Of a stretch of DNA of 64,000 nucleotides, positions 18,614 through 28,547 are shown piece after piece. Both the position numbers and the translations under genes were made by a program. The stretch comes from Candidatus Bathyarchaeota archaeon (GTDB lineage Archaea; Thermoproteota; Bathyarchaeia; Bathyarchaeales; Bathycorpusculaceae): assembly GCA_903901015.1 (NCBI GenBank), contig CAIUPH010000054.1:1-64000 (forward strand), in the 5' to 3' direction. The notes below the pieces were generated by a model, which had not been told where the DNA came from, did no database searches, and saw only the letters and a program-made list of their open reading frames with translations. The stretch's first letter is position 1, and each line of letters begins with the position of its first letter.

Positions 18614-19843
18614 TTACCCTCGTTTTTTAGCGCTTACAATCGAGATTACGTCGCGGTCTTTTAGGATGGCGTCTTCGCCGATTCTTCTTTTATCCCTTGC
18701 GTCGATGGCGTAGAGGAAGTTTTCGCCCAGTTCCGTGTGGATTATGTAAGCGAACGCATGGGCGGTGATGCCTTTGGGAACCAGGTATACGTCGGGCAGG
18801 ATGCGTCCGTTGTGGTCGCTGAGGTGTTCGAGGTCTTCCACGGGGTAAACGGTTATCATGTCAAGGAGCTTGAAGTACGCGGTGTTGAGGGCTTCTTGCA
18901 CGCCGGTGGATCCGTTTGTTGAGAGGATTTTTTCTTTTATTGCCTCGAGCCCGTTAATTTGGCCAGTGGATAACTTTTCTGGTGCAGTTATCTTAAATGT
19001 TGTGTCACCTGCTTTGTAATCGATCAGTTTTTTCTCTGCTGCCCGTCTTAGCCCCAATTCGGCTTCGGCGCTACATGGAATTACGACGTAGTCAAGTTTC
19101 TTTAGCCGCTCAAGGTTAGCTTTTGCGGTTGGCAAGTCAATTTTGTTTGCAACAATCAGCATCGGTTTAGCAATACGCCTCAAATGGTCGATGAAGCGGT
19201 AAAAGTCATCCTCGGTCCAAGAGACTGGTCTTTCAATGTTCAAGTTGGCTCTTCGAACGGCTTCTGCCACAAATTGACGCTTGATACTTAAGCCTGCTAA
19301 GCGGTCTTCCAGATGGTAGACGAGGCCTTTTTTATCGGTTTCAACAGTTCGCGAGATTTTTGACCAGTCTTTTTTAAGGATTGTTTGCATCCACATGTTG
19401 ATTTCTTTTTCAAGAAACTGCACATCTTCCAAGGGGTCGTGTTCGCCTGGTTTGCAGCTTTTGCCTTCACAGTCAGTGCCGCCCGAAGCATCAACAACAT
19501 GGATTAAGGCGTCTGCTCGGCGGATTTCGTCGAGGAACTGGTTACCTAAGCCTTTTCCTTCCCAAGCGCCGGGCACGATGCCTGCGATGTCGACTAATTC
19601 GACTGGAACCATCCTGTCGCCGCCCAGGCACACTGAGTTGCGGGGGTTGTCTTGGACTTTGAAGTCTTCGTGGACGCATTTGGTTCGCACGTAGCCGACG
19701 CCACGGTTGGGTTTGATGGTTGTGAAGGGGTAGTTGGCTATTTCAGCCGCAACCAACGTGGCTGCGCTAAAAAACGTGGATTTTCCCGTGTTGGGTTTCC
19801 CGACTACGCCTAGTAAACGTGAATATGACTTTTGAGTTGACAA
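18614..19843 (-). CDS. Obg-like/YchF-type GTPase with TGS domain
   Basis: 'GVVGKPNTGKSTFFSAAT', 'VDIAGIVPGAWEGKGLGNQFLDEIRRADALIHVVD', 'NKIDLP', C-terminal TGS. Confidence 0.95.
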   Translation of the reverse strand: MSTQKSYSRLLGVVGKPNTGKSTFFSAATLVAAEIANYPFTTIKPNRGVGYVRTKCVHEDFKVQDNPRNSVCLGGDRMVPVELVDIAGIVPGAWEGKGLGNQFLDEIRRADALIHVVDASGGTDCEGKSCKPGEHDPLEDVQFLEKEINMWMQTILKKDWSKISRTVETDKKGLVYHLEDRLAGLSIKRQFVAEAVRRANLNIERPVSWTEDDFYRFIDHLRRIAKPMLIVANKIDLPTAKANLERLKKLDYVVIPCSAEAELGLRRAAEKKLIDYKAGDTTFKITAPEKLSTGQINGLEAIKEKILSTNGSTGVQEALNTAYFKLLDMITVYPVEDLEHLSDHNGRILPDVYLVPKGITAHAFAYIIHTELGENFLYAIDARDKRRIGEDAILKDRDVISIVSAKKRG

Positions 19844-20033
19844 TTCATTTCACTGTACTGTATTGTTGCGGTGTGTTTGGCTATATTGCTTGTGCTTTAT
19901 AATTTTGGTTTCCATTTGGACGCTGTGAACAGTAAAGTTGAGCTGACATGAATAAACCATAAAGAGCACCGTTCACATAAGCAGACTATCAACAACTTGA
20001 TTCGCTGGGTCAAAAAAGAGGAAACACAAAAAA

Positions 20034-22487
20034 GTGAATCGGACACATCCAACACAAATTCTGGTATTCGTTACATGCGCATTCCTGGTCATCGCTTACT
20101 TTGCGCCGTTCGGCGGTTTTCTGGATGCACAGCCAGCGGGTAATTGGGTGGCTTCGCCTATGCATATTTCTATGGCAGCGGACCCTTTGGCTTTCTCAGG
20201 TTATAATGTAAGCCAAATACGTGCAGCCTATAGTTTGCCCTCGTCAGGCGGCGCGGGAACCACAATCGCCATAGTAAACGCCTACGACGTACCCAGTATA
20301 CTTAGCGATTTAACAATTTTTTCAGCACAGTTCAACCTGCCCATTCCAAACAGCACAAATTTTGAAGTTGTCAAAATGAACCAAAGCATAGTGCCAAATA
20401 GCAACTGGACTACGGAAACATGTTTGGATGTTGAATGGGCACATGCCATTGCTCCAGACGCAAAGATACTTCTCGTTGAAGCAGTGAACAACACAGATGA
20501 CAGCCTTCTTTCAGCAGTCGATTACGCAAGGTCGCGCTCAGACGTTGTTGCGGTCTCCATGAGTTGGGGCGGTCCCGAATATATTGGCGAGACTCTTGAT
20601 GATTCACATTTCACAAGTGTTTATGGAGCGGTTTTCTTTGCTTCTTCAGGTGACGATGGCGCTGGAGTAATTTGGCCTGCAAGTTCAGCAAACGTAATTT
20701 CTGTCGGAGGAACGACTCTCAATAACCCCACTGGTGCAGTTTCTGAGACTGCTTGGAGTGGAAGCGGCGGAGGAGTAAGCAGTTATGAACCTAAACCGTC
20801 GTATCAAACAAGTTACGGTCTCACCGCAGCTAAGCGTTCGGTTCCTGATGTTTCATACAACGCAGATCCATCTACCGGCGTCAGAGTATACTGTAATTAT
20901 CAATGGACCTATGTTGGCGGCACGAGCGCTGGGGCACCTCAATGGGCAGCAATCCAAGCTCTCGGTCGTTCAGCCACAAACACTAATCTTTACCAGAAAG
21001 CAAAAACATCCTATTCCTCTTATTTTCGAGACATAACTTCTGGCTCAAATGGACTCTACACGGCAAAAGTAGGTTATGATACAGTTACCGGTTTAGGTAG
21101 TCCATTGACATTCAACTTCAATACATCATTCGATGTTTCCCCAATATCAGGGCCATCGAACGGTTCAGTTACACTCAACGGACAAGGTTTCTTGGGCAGT
21201 TCAGTCAACATCACATACCTTAACCCAATAAACTCATCATGGATACCCATAGTCAACAATTGGGCGACATCTTCGGGAAGTTTCACCTACAACCTGAACG
21301 CGCCTGACCTACTTCAGAACAACACAGCAGGAGACAATACAGCCGCATTTAACAACATTGTTTTTCGTGCCCAAGACAACAGCAACCTCCGCTACTACAA
21401 CTCGACGCTACCCTATACTGAAATGCGGCGGGGACTGAGCCAGGTCGGCAACGCGACTGCGTCTGGATTGTATGGAAACAGCACCAATTTGGCTGCGTCG
21501 GTGTTTGTGCAGAATGGTGATTCGATGTCGGTTTCTGGGAAATGGTTTGTTCCGGGTACGGCTTCGCTTTTTTGGGATGACACCATAAACTTGGGAACAG
21601 GAACAATCGACGGCGTAGGGTCGTTTTCTGCAACCGTGCGGGTGCCAACATCGACGGCTGGGCAGCACAGGCTTACAGTGAACGATGGCAACAGCACATT
21701 CTGCGTTAACGTAACCCGCCTACCCACGGTAACCAACAACTACACCGACATATGGCGCACCACTGATTTCTCAATCAATTTAACGCCCGATTACCCCGTG
21801 AACGGAACCTACTACCGCATAAACGGCGAACCGCCCTTGAACACCACCACCAACGACCTGCCTATCATAACCACAGAAGGCTCCGCCAACACACTCGAGT
21901 ACTGGAGCACTTGGAACGTTTACGGCGCAGACATAACCGACCTTCCCCACGTGACTGTGACTGGGATTAAACTGGACAAGACCCCGCCGACTGGTTCCAT
22001 TTCGCCCAGCAGCAGCACTGTCACCTCGCCATCAGTTACTCTCATCTTAGGCGCAACCGACTCGGCTTCAGGAGTTGCCGGGATGCGTTTTGCTAATGAG
22101 AACAGCGGCTGGTCAACATGGGAACCCTATGCAACATCGAAGATTTGGGGTCTTACAAGCGGTGATGGAGTAAAAACTGTCACAGTCCAATACAACGATA
22201 CTGCAGGGTGGGTTTCTTCAAACTTCAGTTGCACAGTTACCCTTCAATCAGTCTTAGCGACTACAAACCCGACTGTGCCGCCAACAAATACGCCAACGAA
22301 TAAACCCGCTAATGTAGTAGTCACTCCTTCACCCGTTCCAAGCGCCGTCCCAACCACTCCGCCAACCACCCAACCCACACCGACAGCGACGCCTCAAGCG
22401 CCAGAACTAAACATTCAAGTCGCCCTCATCCTTCTTGCCGCGTCAACCCTGCTGGCGACTTTACTTTTTAACAAAAAACGAAAATAA
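20034..22487 (+). CDS. S53 (sedolisin-family) secreted serine-carboxyl peptidase with C-terminal membrane anchor
   Basis: 'TTETCLDVEWAHAIAPDAKILLVEA' (ExxxD), 'VSMSWGGPE', 'GGTSAGAPQWAA', Thr/Pro-rich linker and terminal TM + KKRK. Confidence 0.9.
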   Translation: MNRTHPTQILVFVTCAFLVIAYFAPFGGFLDAQPAGNWVASPMHISMAADPLAFSGYNVSQIRAAYSLPSSGGAGTTIAIVNAYDVPSILSDLTIFSAQFNLPIPNSTNFEVVKMNQSIVPNSNWTTETCLDVEWAHAIAPDAKILLVEAVNNTDDSLLSAVDYARSRSDVVAVSMSWGGPEYIGETLDDSHFTSVYGAVFFASSGDDGAGVIWPASSANVISVGGTTLNNPTGAVSETAWSGSGGGVSSYEPKPSYQTSYGLTAAKRSVPDVSYNADPSTGVRVYCNYQWTYVGGTSAGAPQWAAIQALGRSATNTNLYQKAKTSYSSYFRDITSGSNGLYTAKVGYDTVTGLGSPLTFNFNTSFDVSPISGPSNGSVTLNGQGFLGSSVNITYLNPINSSWIPIVNNWATSSGSFTYNLNAPDLLQNNTAGDNTAAFNNIVFRAQDNSNLRYYNSTLPYTEMRRGLSQVGNATASGLYGNSTNLAASVFVQNGDSMSVSGKWFVPGTASLFWDDTINLGTGTIDGVGSFSATVRVPTSTAGQHRLTVNDGNSTFCVNVTRLPTVTNNYTDIWRTTDFSINLTPDYPVNGTYYRINGEPPLNTTTNDLPIITTEGSANTLEYWSTWNVYGADITDLPHVTVTGIKLDKTPPTGSISPSSSTVTSPSVTLILGATDSASGVAGMRFANENSGWSTWEPYATSKIWGLTSGDGVKTVTVQYNDTAGWVSSNFSCTVTLQSVLATTNPTVPPTNTPTNKPANVVVTPSPVPSAVPTTPPTTQPTPTATPQAPELNIQVALILLAASTLLATLLFNKKRK

Positions 22488-22601
22488 GAAAAATTAGGCT
22501 TTTGCTTCGAGTTTGCCCTTGCCTCACGGAGCTTTCTCCGCCTGTTTGAGTGGGTAATCCATTCGTTGATTTCTTCGAGGTTGCCTCCACACTCAGGGTG
22601 G

Positions 22602-22796
22602 TTAGCCGTCCCTTAAAATCACAGCTTTAGCTGGACACTTCGAAACGCAGTCCCCGCATCCATGGCACAAGTTCACATCGACAACGTTTGGGTCTTCATC
22701 GCTTATGTGGAAAACAGCTTTCACGGGACACGCCTTTGCCGCAGCACATTTGGGGCATCGAATACACTTATCGGGAAGAATGTATGCTTTCTGCAT
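22602..22796 (-). CDS. 2x[4Fe-4S] ferredoxin
   Basis: CIRCPKCAAAKACP and CHGCGDCVSKCP motifs. Confidence 0.92.
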   Translation of the reverse strand: MQKAYILPDKCIRCPKCAAAKACPVKAVFHISDEDPNVVDVNLCHGCGDCVSKCPAKAVILRDG

Positions 22797-22821
22797 CGGT
22801 CATTCAAGCTTTAAACAATTC

Positions 22822-23682
22822 TTATTCGTCAGAAAAAGAACCCTCGTTTTCCTCAACACTGTCTGCGAGGTCTTTGGCGCGTGGACCCTTCAACTCCAAA
22901 AGCGCCTCCAAAGTCTTATGGCATTTACTACACTGCAGCATAGCGTTACCGCACGCTGGACAGAAAAGTTCTCCCTTCTGCAGCCGCTCCAGAAGTACAT
23001 TCAAATCCGCCCTATTTTGTAGTTCACGGGGGCTCTCCTGTCGTAAATCAGCTCCCTCCATCGCGGCTTTTTTGGGGTGACTTTCACTTACAATTTCACT
23101 GTACACTTTAGATATGCTTGTTTTTCCATCCCGCAACTGCTGAAGCTCATCCTCGCTTGCTTTCTCCAAGATTTTTTTGCCCCGTTCAAACGTTCGGGCG
23201 GAAACACCTGCTTTCTTAGCTATAGCTTCGGTTGCTTTGCCCTTGAACTCGGGCTCCGCGTCGTCTGACGCTAACCCCAACGGCGCATCCTGCCCATCTT
23301 TGGCGCCTTTCGACTGCCGCTTCTTCGCAAGCGCCCTCTCAATCTCCAGCAGCGGAACAGCTAACTCTACAAGCTGAAAGTTGTTTAGGTGTCGGCGCCT
23401 CAGGTTTGCTTCGATAACAAATTTTTTCTCGATTAGTTTGTCATCGAATTTGCGTACTTCAAAATCTGGTTCAATCCCAAGTTCCATGCATGCGCGGTAA
23501 CGGTGGTGCCCATCTAAAACTTCAAGGTCCTCATTCACGATTATGGGGTAGTGCTGTCCTTCGGTCTGGATGGATTTTTTGAGTTCCTCAAATTCGTCGT
23601 CGGACATTCTTGGAAGCAATTTGTCGTATTCGGGGTTCAGTTGCAGACTCATGGGTACCGCCTTCTTCTTAGTATGATTCAT
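22822..23682 (-). CDS. ParB/Spo0J-like nuclease-domain protein with C-terminal zinc ribbon
   Basis: 'EELKKSIQTEGQHYPIIVNEDLEVLDGHHRYRACMELG', HTH 'AIAKKAGVSARTFERGKKIL', C-terminal CPACGNAMLQCSKCHK. Confidence 0.85.
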   Translation of the reverse strand: MNHTKKKAVPMSLQLNPEYDKLLPRMSDDEFEELKKSIQTEGQHYPIIVNEDLEVLDGHHRYRACMELGIEPDFEVRKFDDKLIEKKFVIEANLRRRHLNNFQLVELAVPLLEIERALAKKRQSKGAKDGQDAPLGLASDDAEPEFKGKATEAIAKKAGVSARTFERGKKILEKASEDELQQLRDGKTSISKVYSEIVSESHPKKAAMEGADLRQESPRELQNRADLNVLLERLQKGELFCPACGNAMLQCSKCHKTLEALLELKGPRAKDLADSVEENEGSFSDE

Positions 23683-24323
23683 TATTTAAGTTGAAGGGTT
23701 CAAACTGGTTGTTCAGTGTTGGCTTCAGGGTGCAGTCACATATTCTTTTATTTTTACGTTGGATTTGATGTGTTACACGTATGAAACCCGCATTGCCATC
23801 GTTTGGCGGTCAACTCTTAACCAAAATGCGGTTGAAGTCTCCTCTCTCCACAAAATTTTGGTTCTGCATCGGGTTAAAGAGGGGGCTTCGCCAAACACTA
23901 CTTTTCGGCAAAATATACAAAAGAGCAATTTAGAGACCTTTTTTCCTTAATAAAACCTGCAGATAGCTTGTCAATTTAACCAGAATTGCCTAAAGCGCCC
24001 TAGAAAGGGAGATTGAGGGACCAGTCAGCATCAGCAAAGTCACGAGGGGAAAAAGAGATCTTCCATTCGGAAGGGTGTTCGCGCTTCTTTTTAGAATTGA
24101 CCCGCCCAATCTTTTAGTAGGCAATCTTTTTGGGATTAACTTATGGATGCTTTCTTAGGCTTAAATGGGTATGTGACTGCGCGACGTTACTATAACCAGC
24201 ACAGCCCTAATTTGCGAAAAAACGCTTACCTTGGGCAATTGCATCTAAAAAACTCCTGAAGCAGGAAACCACAAGTATTATTAAGAAATATCGGTTTATG
24301 GAAAACACTTGCGGTTTTTAGCA

Positions 24324-25475
24324 TCATTGACGCTTCCTAAACAGTTGTTTTCCGTCAAAGGTTGTAACGTAATCAAAGCCCTGCTCGACTAACAGCTGCG
24401 CTTCTTGAATTGTTGATGCGATTGCACTGTGATATTTCTGGTCGGATTCGCTAAAGATTGCCTGCTCCATGTTGATGTAGATTTCAGTGCTTTTCAATGA
24501 ACGGTGGCCTAGTAATCGTTTAACGTGGTCGGGGTCGTGTGTTCTGTGATACTCCATTGTTCCTTTCCAATGTCTAAGCGTGTGGAAAGTTATTTTGGCT
24601 AACCTGGGGTTCTCAAGTTTCTTAGCTAACCCTATGCGTTGGTCCTTGAATGTAGCGAGTTTATGGCATAATTGAGCGTTTCCAAATATCCGTTCTGCTT
24701 TCTTAGGCATTGTTTGAAGCATACCGATTAACTTCGCTGAAACCTTAAACATTCGCGGTACGCCATGCTTTTCCGTGTCGTTCAATGTGATTGTGTTGTT
24801 TTCGGGGTTTATGTCTGTCCATTGTAGCCTTAATGCTTCCCCTATTCGCATACCTGTTTCTTTCAATGTTTGCAGTATTGTCGCTGTGTGCTTTCCGCAA
24901 CCGGCTATGAGCTGGTCGATTTCGCTTTCAAGTGGAATAAACGGTATTGGTTGCTGATACTGATAGTTCGGCGCGTTCCATGTTTTACCGAGATACTTTA
25001 GGAAACTTGTGTACACATTGGTATAGTTTGCTTTGCTGTTCTGCTTCAATTCAATGTTAAACAATGCTTCTTTAACGCTTTCGGGGTCGTTGATGTCTGC
25101 AATTTTCGATAGGCGCTTAATTTTCTGGTAGTTGTTTAGAATAGTCGATTTAGCAAGTCCGTCTTTTTGCATTTGAAACTCGTAGCTAACCATTAAACCT
25201 TTGAGTGTTTGGCTGTCTGTGGTTCCTGTTCCCGCACTAACTCCATTTTGGTCTAGTGCCGCCAATAGTTCCAATTCCTTGCAAGGATTGTTTTGTTGGC
25301 TGTTTGCTTTATCGTTGACTTCAACATTTAAGACTGTCGGCTGACTAAAGCGGAAGCTACATTCTTTACATACAAAACGCTGCCTCTCGCCTAAAGTTGT
25401 GTGGCGTACTCCAGCTCTGTTGATTCGCTCGCTTTTACATTGAGGGCAAATTATAACCTGAGTTTGGGCTTCCAT
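24324..25475 (-). CDS. tyrosine recombinase/integrase with N-terminal zinc ribbon
   Basis: 'KETGMRIGEALRLQW', 'TFHTLRHWKGTMEYHRTHDPDHVKRLLGHRSLKSTEIYINM' (R...HxxR...H...Y); N-terminal CPQCKSERINRAGV...FVCKECSFRF. Confidence 0.93.
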   Translation of the reverse strand: MEAQTQVIICPQCKSERINRAGVRHTTLGERQRFVCKECSFRFSQPTVLNVEVNDKANSQQNNPCKELELLAALDQNGVSAGTGTTDSQTLKGLMVSYEFQMQKDGLAKSTILNNYQKIKRLSKIADINDPESVKEALFNIELKQNSKANYTNVYTSFLKYLGKTWNAPNYQYQQPIPFIPLESEIDQLIAGCGKHTATILQTLKETGMRIGEALRLQWTDINPENNTITLNDTEKHGVPRMFKVSAKLIGMLQTMPKKAERIFGNAQLCHKLATFKDQRIGLAKKLENPRLAKITFHTLRHWKGTMEYHRTHDPDHVKRLLGHRSLKSTEIYINMEQAIFSESDQKYHSAIASTIQEAQLLVEQGFDYVTTFDGKQLFRKRQ

Positions 25476-28364
25476 CTAAGAAACCTCCCCAACAAATTCA
25501 GCGCAAACAACCTTACCCTGCGCTCTCAAATTCTCTTTTTCAACATCGAAGCAAGTCGGACAATAAAGATTCCCATTAATACTAAACTCCGCTTCCTTCG
25601 CGCATTGAACATCATCCGGCTGCGGTTGTTGACAGAGCCTTCCAGCTTTAGGTTTAAACCGTTTCGCATTAACAATACTGCTTTTCTCAACTTCTAAACG
25701 CTTTAAACCTGAATCCTCAGTGACAACCTTGAGCTGGGTTTCCCCAAGCGCCGCTTGTTCCATTTGTTCCGTTTGTTCCACGTTTCCAGAATTAGTTTGC
25801 GTTTTTTCTGAATTTTTACAATTTTTAAATTCTTGATTTATTTCGCTTAAGTTAGAAAACTGTGGAACAGATGGAACAGATGGAACAGTATTAGGCTCTG
25901 TAGTGGAAGTTAAGGTTTTTTGGGCTTTTTCAGGTGTAACTTCGGGGGCTGTGTCTTTTATGACTACATAACGCCATGCGGCTATTGGGCTTTGTGTTTT
26001 AAGTTTGCCATGTATTTCTATTGGTTCGGGGCGTATCTTTGTTCTAAAAGCTCCTGGTAAGAATGTTTCTGCATCTTGAATAAATTGGAATTTGCTTTTA
26101 GGTGTTAAGTCGTGAGCGTGGCAGTAAGTCACATAATCTCTAAACCAAATATCAGTAAAGATAAAGTCGGTTTCTTCATCAGTGACTTTAACTTTTGCAT
26201 CGAAGTAAGCTAAAGTTGTGCTTGAGCGTTTGCGGTATTCTTTGCGGATTTCTTCAACGGTTGGTTTGTCTGTTACCTCTCCATTTTCTTTAAGTTCTTT
26301 CAATCCGTCTAAAGCCCATTTTAAAATACCTTCCATTTCTTCGGGTGTTGATAGGCTGTTTAAAAGTTCTTGGCGTGGTATCTTGGCTTTGCCTTTGAAT
26401 GTTTGGCTAAAGTCTGCGAATATAAAGCGTCTATACCATGCGTGTCCATCTTCTTCATTGGAGATTGTGGGAATGTGGTTTGCTGAATAGAGATATTTTG
26501 TGTATGGTTCTAAGGTTTGGCTGTCTTGAACGTGTTTTATGTAGATTTGTACGGGATCGCCTGAAACTAAGGCCTTGTATGTGCCTGTGTTCATTAACTC
26601 TTTGTGGGGTAGGTCAGCGCAGATATTAGCGAGTTTTCCTCTAATTTCAGCTATAGAAAACTTGTCATAGCATAGTTGTTGTATTGAGTGGCTGCAAACA
26701 TTGTTAGCGCCTAAGAACGTCTTTATTGTATCTAAGAATATGCTTTTGCCGTTTTCGCCTGTGCCTAACAAGATTAGGCTGGTTTCTGTTATGACTTTGC
26801 GATATAGACAATGCCCTACTAATTGTTGGATTTGGCGCTGTTGTACTTTGTTTGGCTGTACGGAATCAAAAAACTTGGTGAATGTTGGGGCTTGTGCGTC
26901 TGTGTTGTAGTTCCAATCAAGTTTAGATGTTATGTATATTTCGGGTGAAAACTCTGTTAGTTCGCGCGTGAAAATATTTAACAAGCCGTTTTTTACTGCT
27001 AACATTTCGGGGTTTTGCCCGTTCATTTTGATTAGTGGGGCTGAGTTTAAGATAAATTCGTAAACATCTTTGTAGTATCGGGCTTTGAAGTTATCGTTTA
27101 AACGTGTTACCATTTCGCGCATTATGAGCTGTTCCGTTTGATTACAGTAAATTCCTTCGTCACTTAGCCAAAAATAGAGGGTGTTAGAATCTTTGTCAGT
27201 TACAAACGTATAATCTTCCATGATGTCTTTAGCTAATAGTATTGTGTGTTCTTTGTCTTGATTATCGTCTTGTAGTAATATGGCGGGGTCAATTAATTTT
27301 TGAGCAACAGCCAACATTAAAGTGTCCTTAAACTTTTTACCTCTAAGCGCGCCTTTTCCAGCATCTTCACATTTTATTATGCCTTCCTTCATGGCTAAAA
27401 ATTGCAGAGCGCCACCGCCTCTTTTATGTCGATGGCAGTACCATGTGTTGTTTTTAATGTTGAAAGTAAAGTTTTTCTCGGTTGTGCTGTCGTGTATTGG
27501 GTGGCTTCCTTGGTATTCGTCATTTGCAATTAAGTTAAAACGATTGATGTCTATGAGTTTCCCTATGTTAAAACCGAATTTGTCTAATCTTTCGGATTGA
27601 TCCGCTTGTTCTTGTTCTTTGCTTTTGGGTATTAATCCATGATTTTGTAGTATTTTATAGAAGGTTGCGGCTGTGTTATCAATTTCTGTTATAACATCAC
27701 TTCCGACATTTTTGTAGCCTGTGCTTGGAGCCATTAAGCAAATACTATCTCCCAGCAATTCTAAACCGGCTGTGTCGTGGAAATGTCCATCTGTTTCTGC
27801 TTTAGTTTTAGCCCAATAAAGTAAGTGTAACCCTTTGTTTATGGTTTCATCTATTCGGGTTGTCGGAAACTCTGAAACTAAGTCTTTGCCTGTTTTGATT
27901 GCTTCAAATTGTTGTATGCGTCTGACTTCAAATTGTTCTTTGGTTTCGTTTGGTAGTTGTGAAATTGGTTTTGTGTCGTAGTCTATGGCGGTTAAGTATA
28001 ATCCGTTTTTAGCTGGGGTTCCTAAGATAACTCCAATAGCGTTAGCGTCTTTGCCGTTTTGGGTCCAGCGTAGATTTTTAAATTCTTCGTCTGTTTGGGG
28101 TTCTGTCTGCCATTTCTTCCAAGTACCGATATTATCTTTGTCGTATTTTTGTTTCTGTTCGTTCCATGTCAGTATAAAGGGTATTACTGGTAAGCCTGTA
28201 TCGTGGTATGCTTGGGCTGCGCCTAATAATTCTTGGTTCATTGTGTTGGCGCTCCTTGTGTTTGGCTGTATTTTTCTAAGGCGGGTAGGCTTCCAGCGTT
28301 TAATCTGAATTTGCCATCTACCATGCTTATGATGCAGAACCCTAAAGGTTGGCGGCTTACGCAT
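25476..28364 (-). CDS. PrimPol-like domain plus D5/SF3 helicase replication protein (internal ATG at 28240 likely start)
   Basis: 'LILLGTGENGKSIFLDTIKTFLG' Walker A, 'KLANICADLPHKELMNTGTYKALVSGDPVQI', 'SANHIPTISNEEDGHAWYRRFIFADF'; N-terminal AEP-like region. Confidence 0.9.
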   Translation of the reverse strand: MRKPPTFRVLHHKHGRWQIQIKRWKPTRLRKIQPNTRSANTMNQELLGAAQAYHDTGLPVIPFILTWNEQKQKYDKDNIGTWKKWQTEPQTDEEFKNLRWTQNGKDANAIGVILGTPAKNGLYLTAIDYDTKPISQLPNETKEQFEVRRIQQFEAIKTGKDLVSEFPTTRIDETINKGLHLLYWAKTKAETDGHFHDTAGLELLGDSICLMAPSTGYKNVGSDVITEIDNTAATFYKILQNHGLIPKSKEQEQADQSERLDKFGFNIGKLIDINRFNLIANDEYQGSHPIHDSTTEKNFTFNIKNNTWYCHRHKRGGGALQFLAMKEGIIKCEDAGKGALRGKKFKDTLMLAVAQKLIDPAILLQDDNQDKEHTILLAKDIMEDYTFVTDKDSNTLYFWLSDEGIYCNQTEQLIMREMVTRLNDNFKARYYKDVYEFILNSAPLIKMNGQNPEMLAVKNGLLNIFTRELTEFSPEIYITSKLDWNYNTDAQAPTFTKFFDSVQPNKVQQRQIQQLVGHCLYRKVITETSLILLGTGENGKSIFLDTIKTFLGANNVCSHSIQQLCYDKFSIAEIRGKLANICADLPHKELMNTGTYKALVSGDPVQIYIKHVQDSQTLEPYTKYLYSANHIPTISNEEDGHAWYRRFIFADFSQTFKGKAKIPRQELLNSLSTPEEMEGILKWALDGLKELKENGEVTDKPTVEEIRKEYRKRSSTTLAYFDAKVKVTDEETDFIFTDIWFRDYVTYCHAHDLTPKSKFQFIQDAETFLPGAFRTKIRPEPIEIHGKLKTQSPIAAWRYVVIKDTAPEVTPEKAQKTLTSTTEPNTVPSVPSVPQFSNLSEINQEFKNCKNSEKTQTNSGNVEQTEQMEQAALGETQLKVVTEDSGLKRLEVEKSSIVNAKRFKPKAGRLCQQPQPDDVQCAKEAEFSINGNLYCPTCFDVEKENLRAQGKVVCAEFVGEVS

Positions 28365-28444
28365 AAGGTATTAGTGCATTTTGAGCAGCTTGTTATGTCA
28401 AGGCGTAGATAACCGTGTTTCCCTAAACAAAAATTAGCGGTCAT
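28238..28444 (-). CDS. small Cys-containing ORF
   Basis: CSKCTNTLC motif; overlaps start of replication gene and stop of next upstream ORF. Confidence 0.5.
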   Translation of the reverse strand: MTANFCLGKHGYLRLDITSCSKCTNTLCVSRQPLGFCIISMVDGKFRLNAGSLPALEKYSQTQGAPTQ

Positions 28445-28545
28445 TGCTGTAAGGCTCCTTGTACTTGTCTTTCATCATCGGAGCATTCGGCGCGTACTGA
28501 ACATTCAAGGTCTATACAATGGTTGCAAGTGCTAGCGTTTTTCAT
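28441..28545 (-). CDS. 34-aa Cys-rich microprotein (MKNASTCNHCIDLECSVRAECSDDERQVQGALQQ)
   Basis: ATG-TGA ORF, stop overlaps the next ATG (ATGA); CNHC...C...C pattern; absent from the supplied track. Confidence 0.5.
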   Translation of the reverse strand: MKNASTCNHCIDLECSVRAECSDDERQVQGALQQ

Positions 28546-28547
28546 GT

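Noticed and set aside
25740-25890. TTGTTCC / GGAACAGAT tandem motifs
   Set aside because: Lie within the replication-gene coding sequence and encode low-complexity EQTEQMEQ / VPSVPSVP, so coding repetition explains them.
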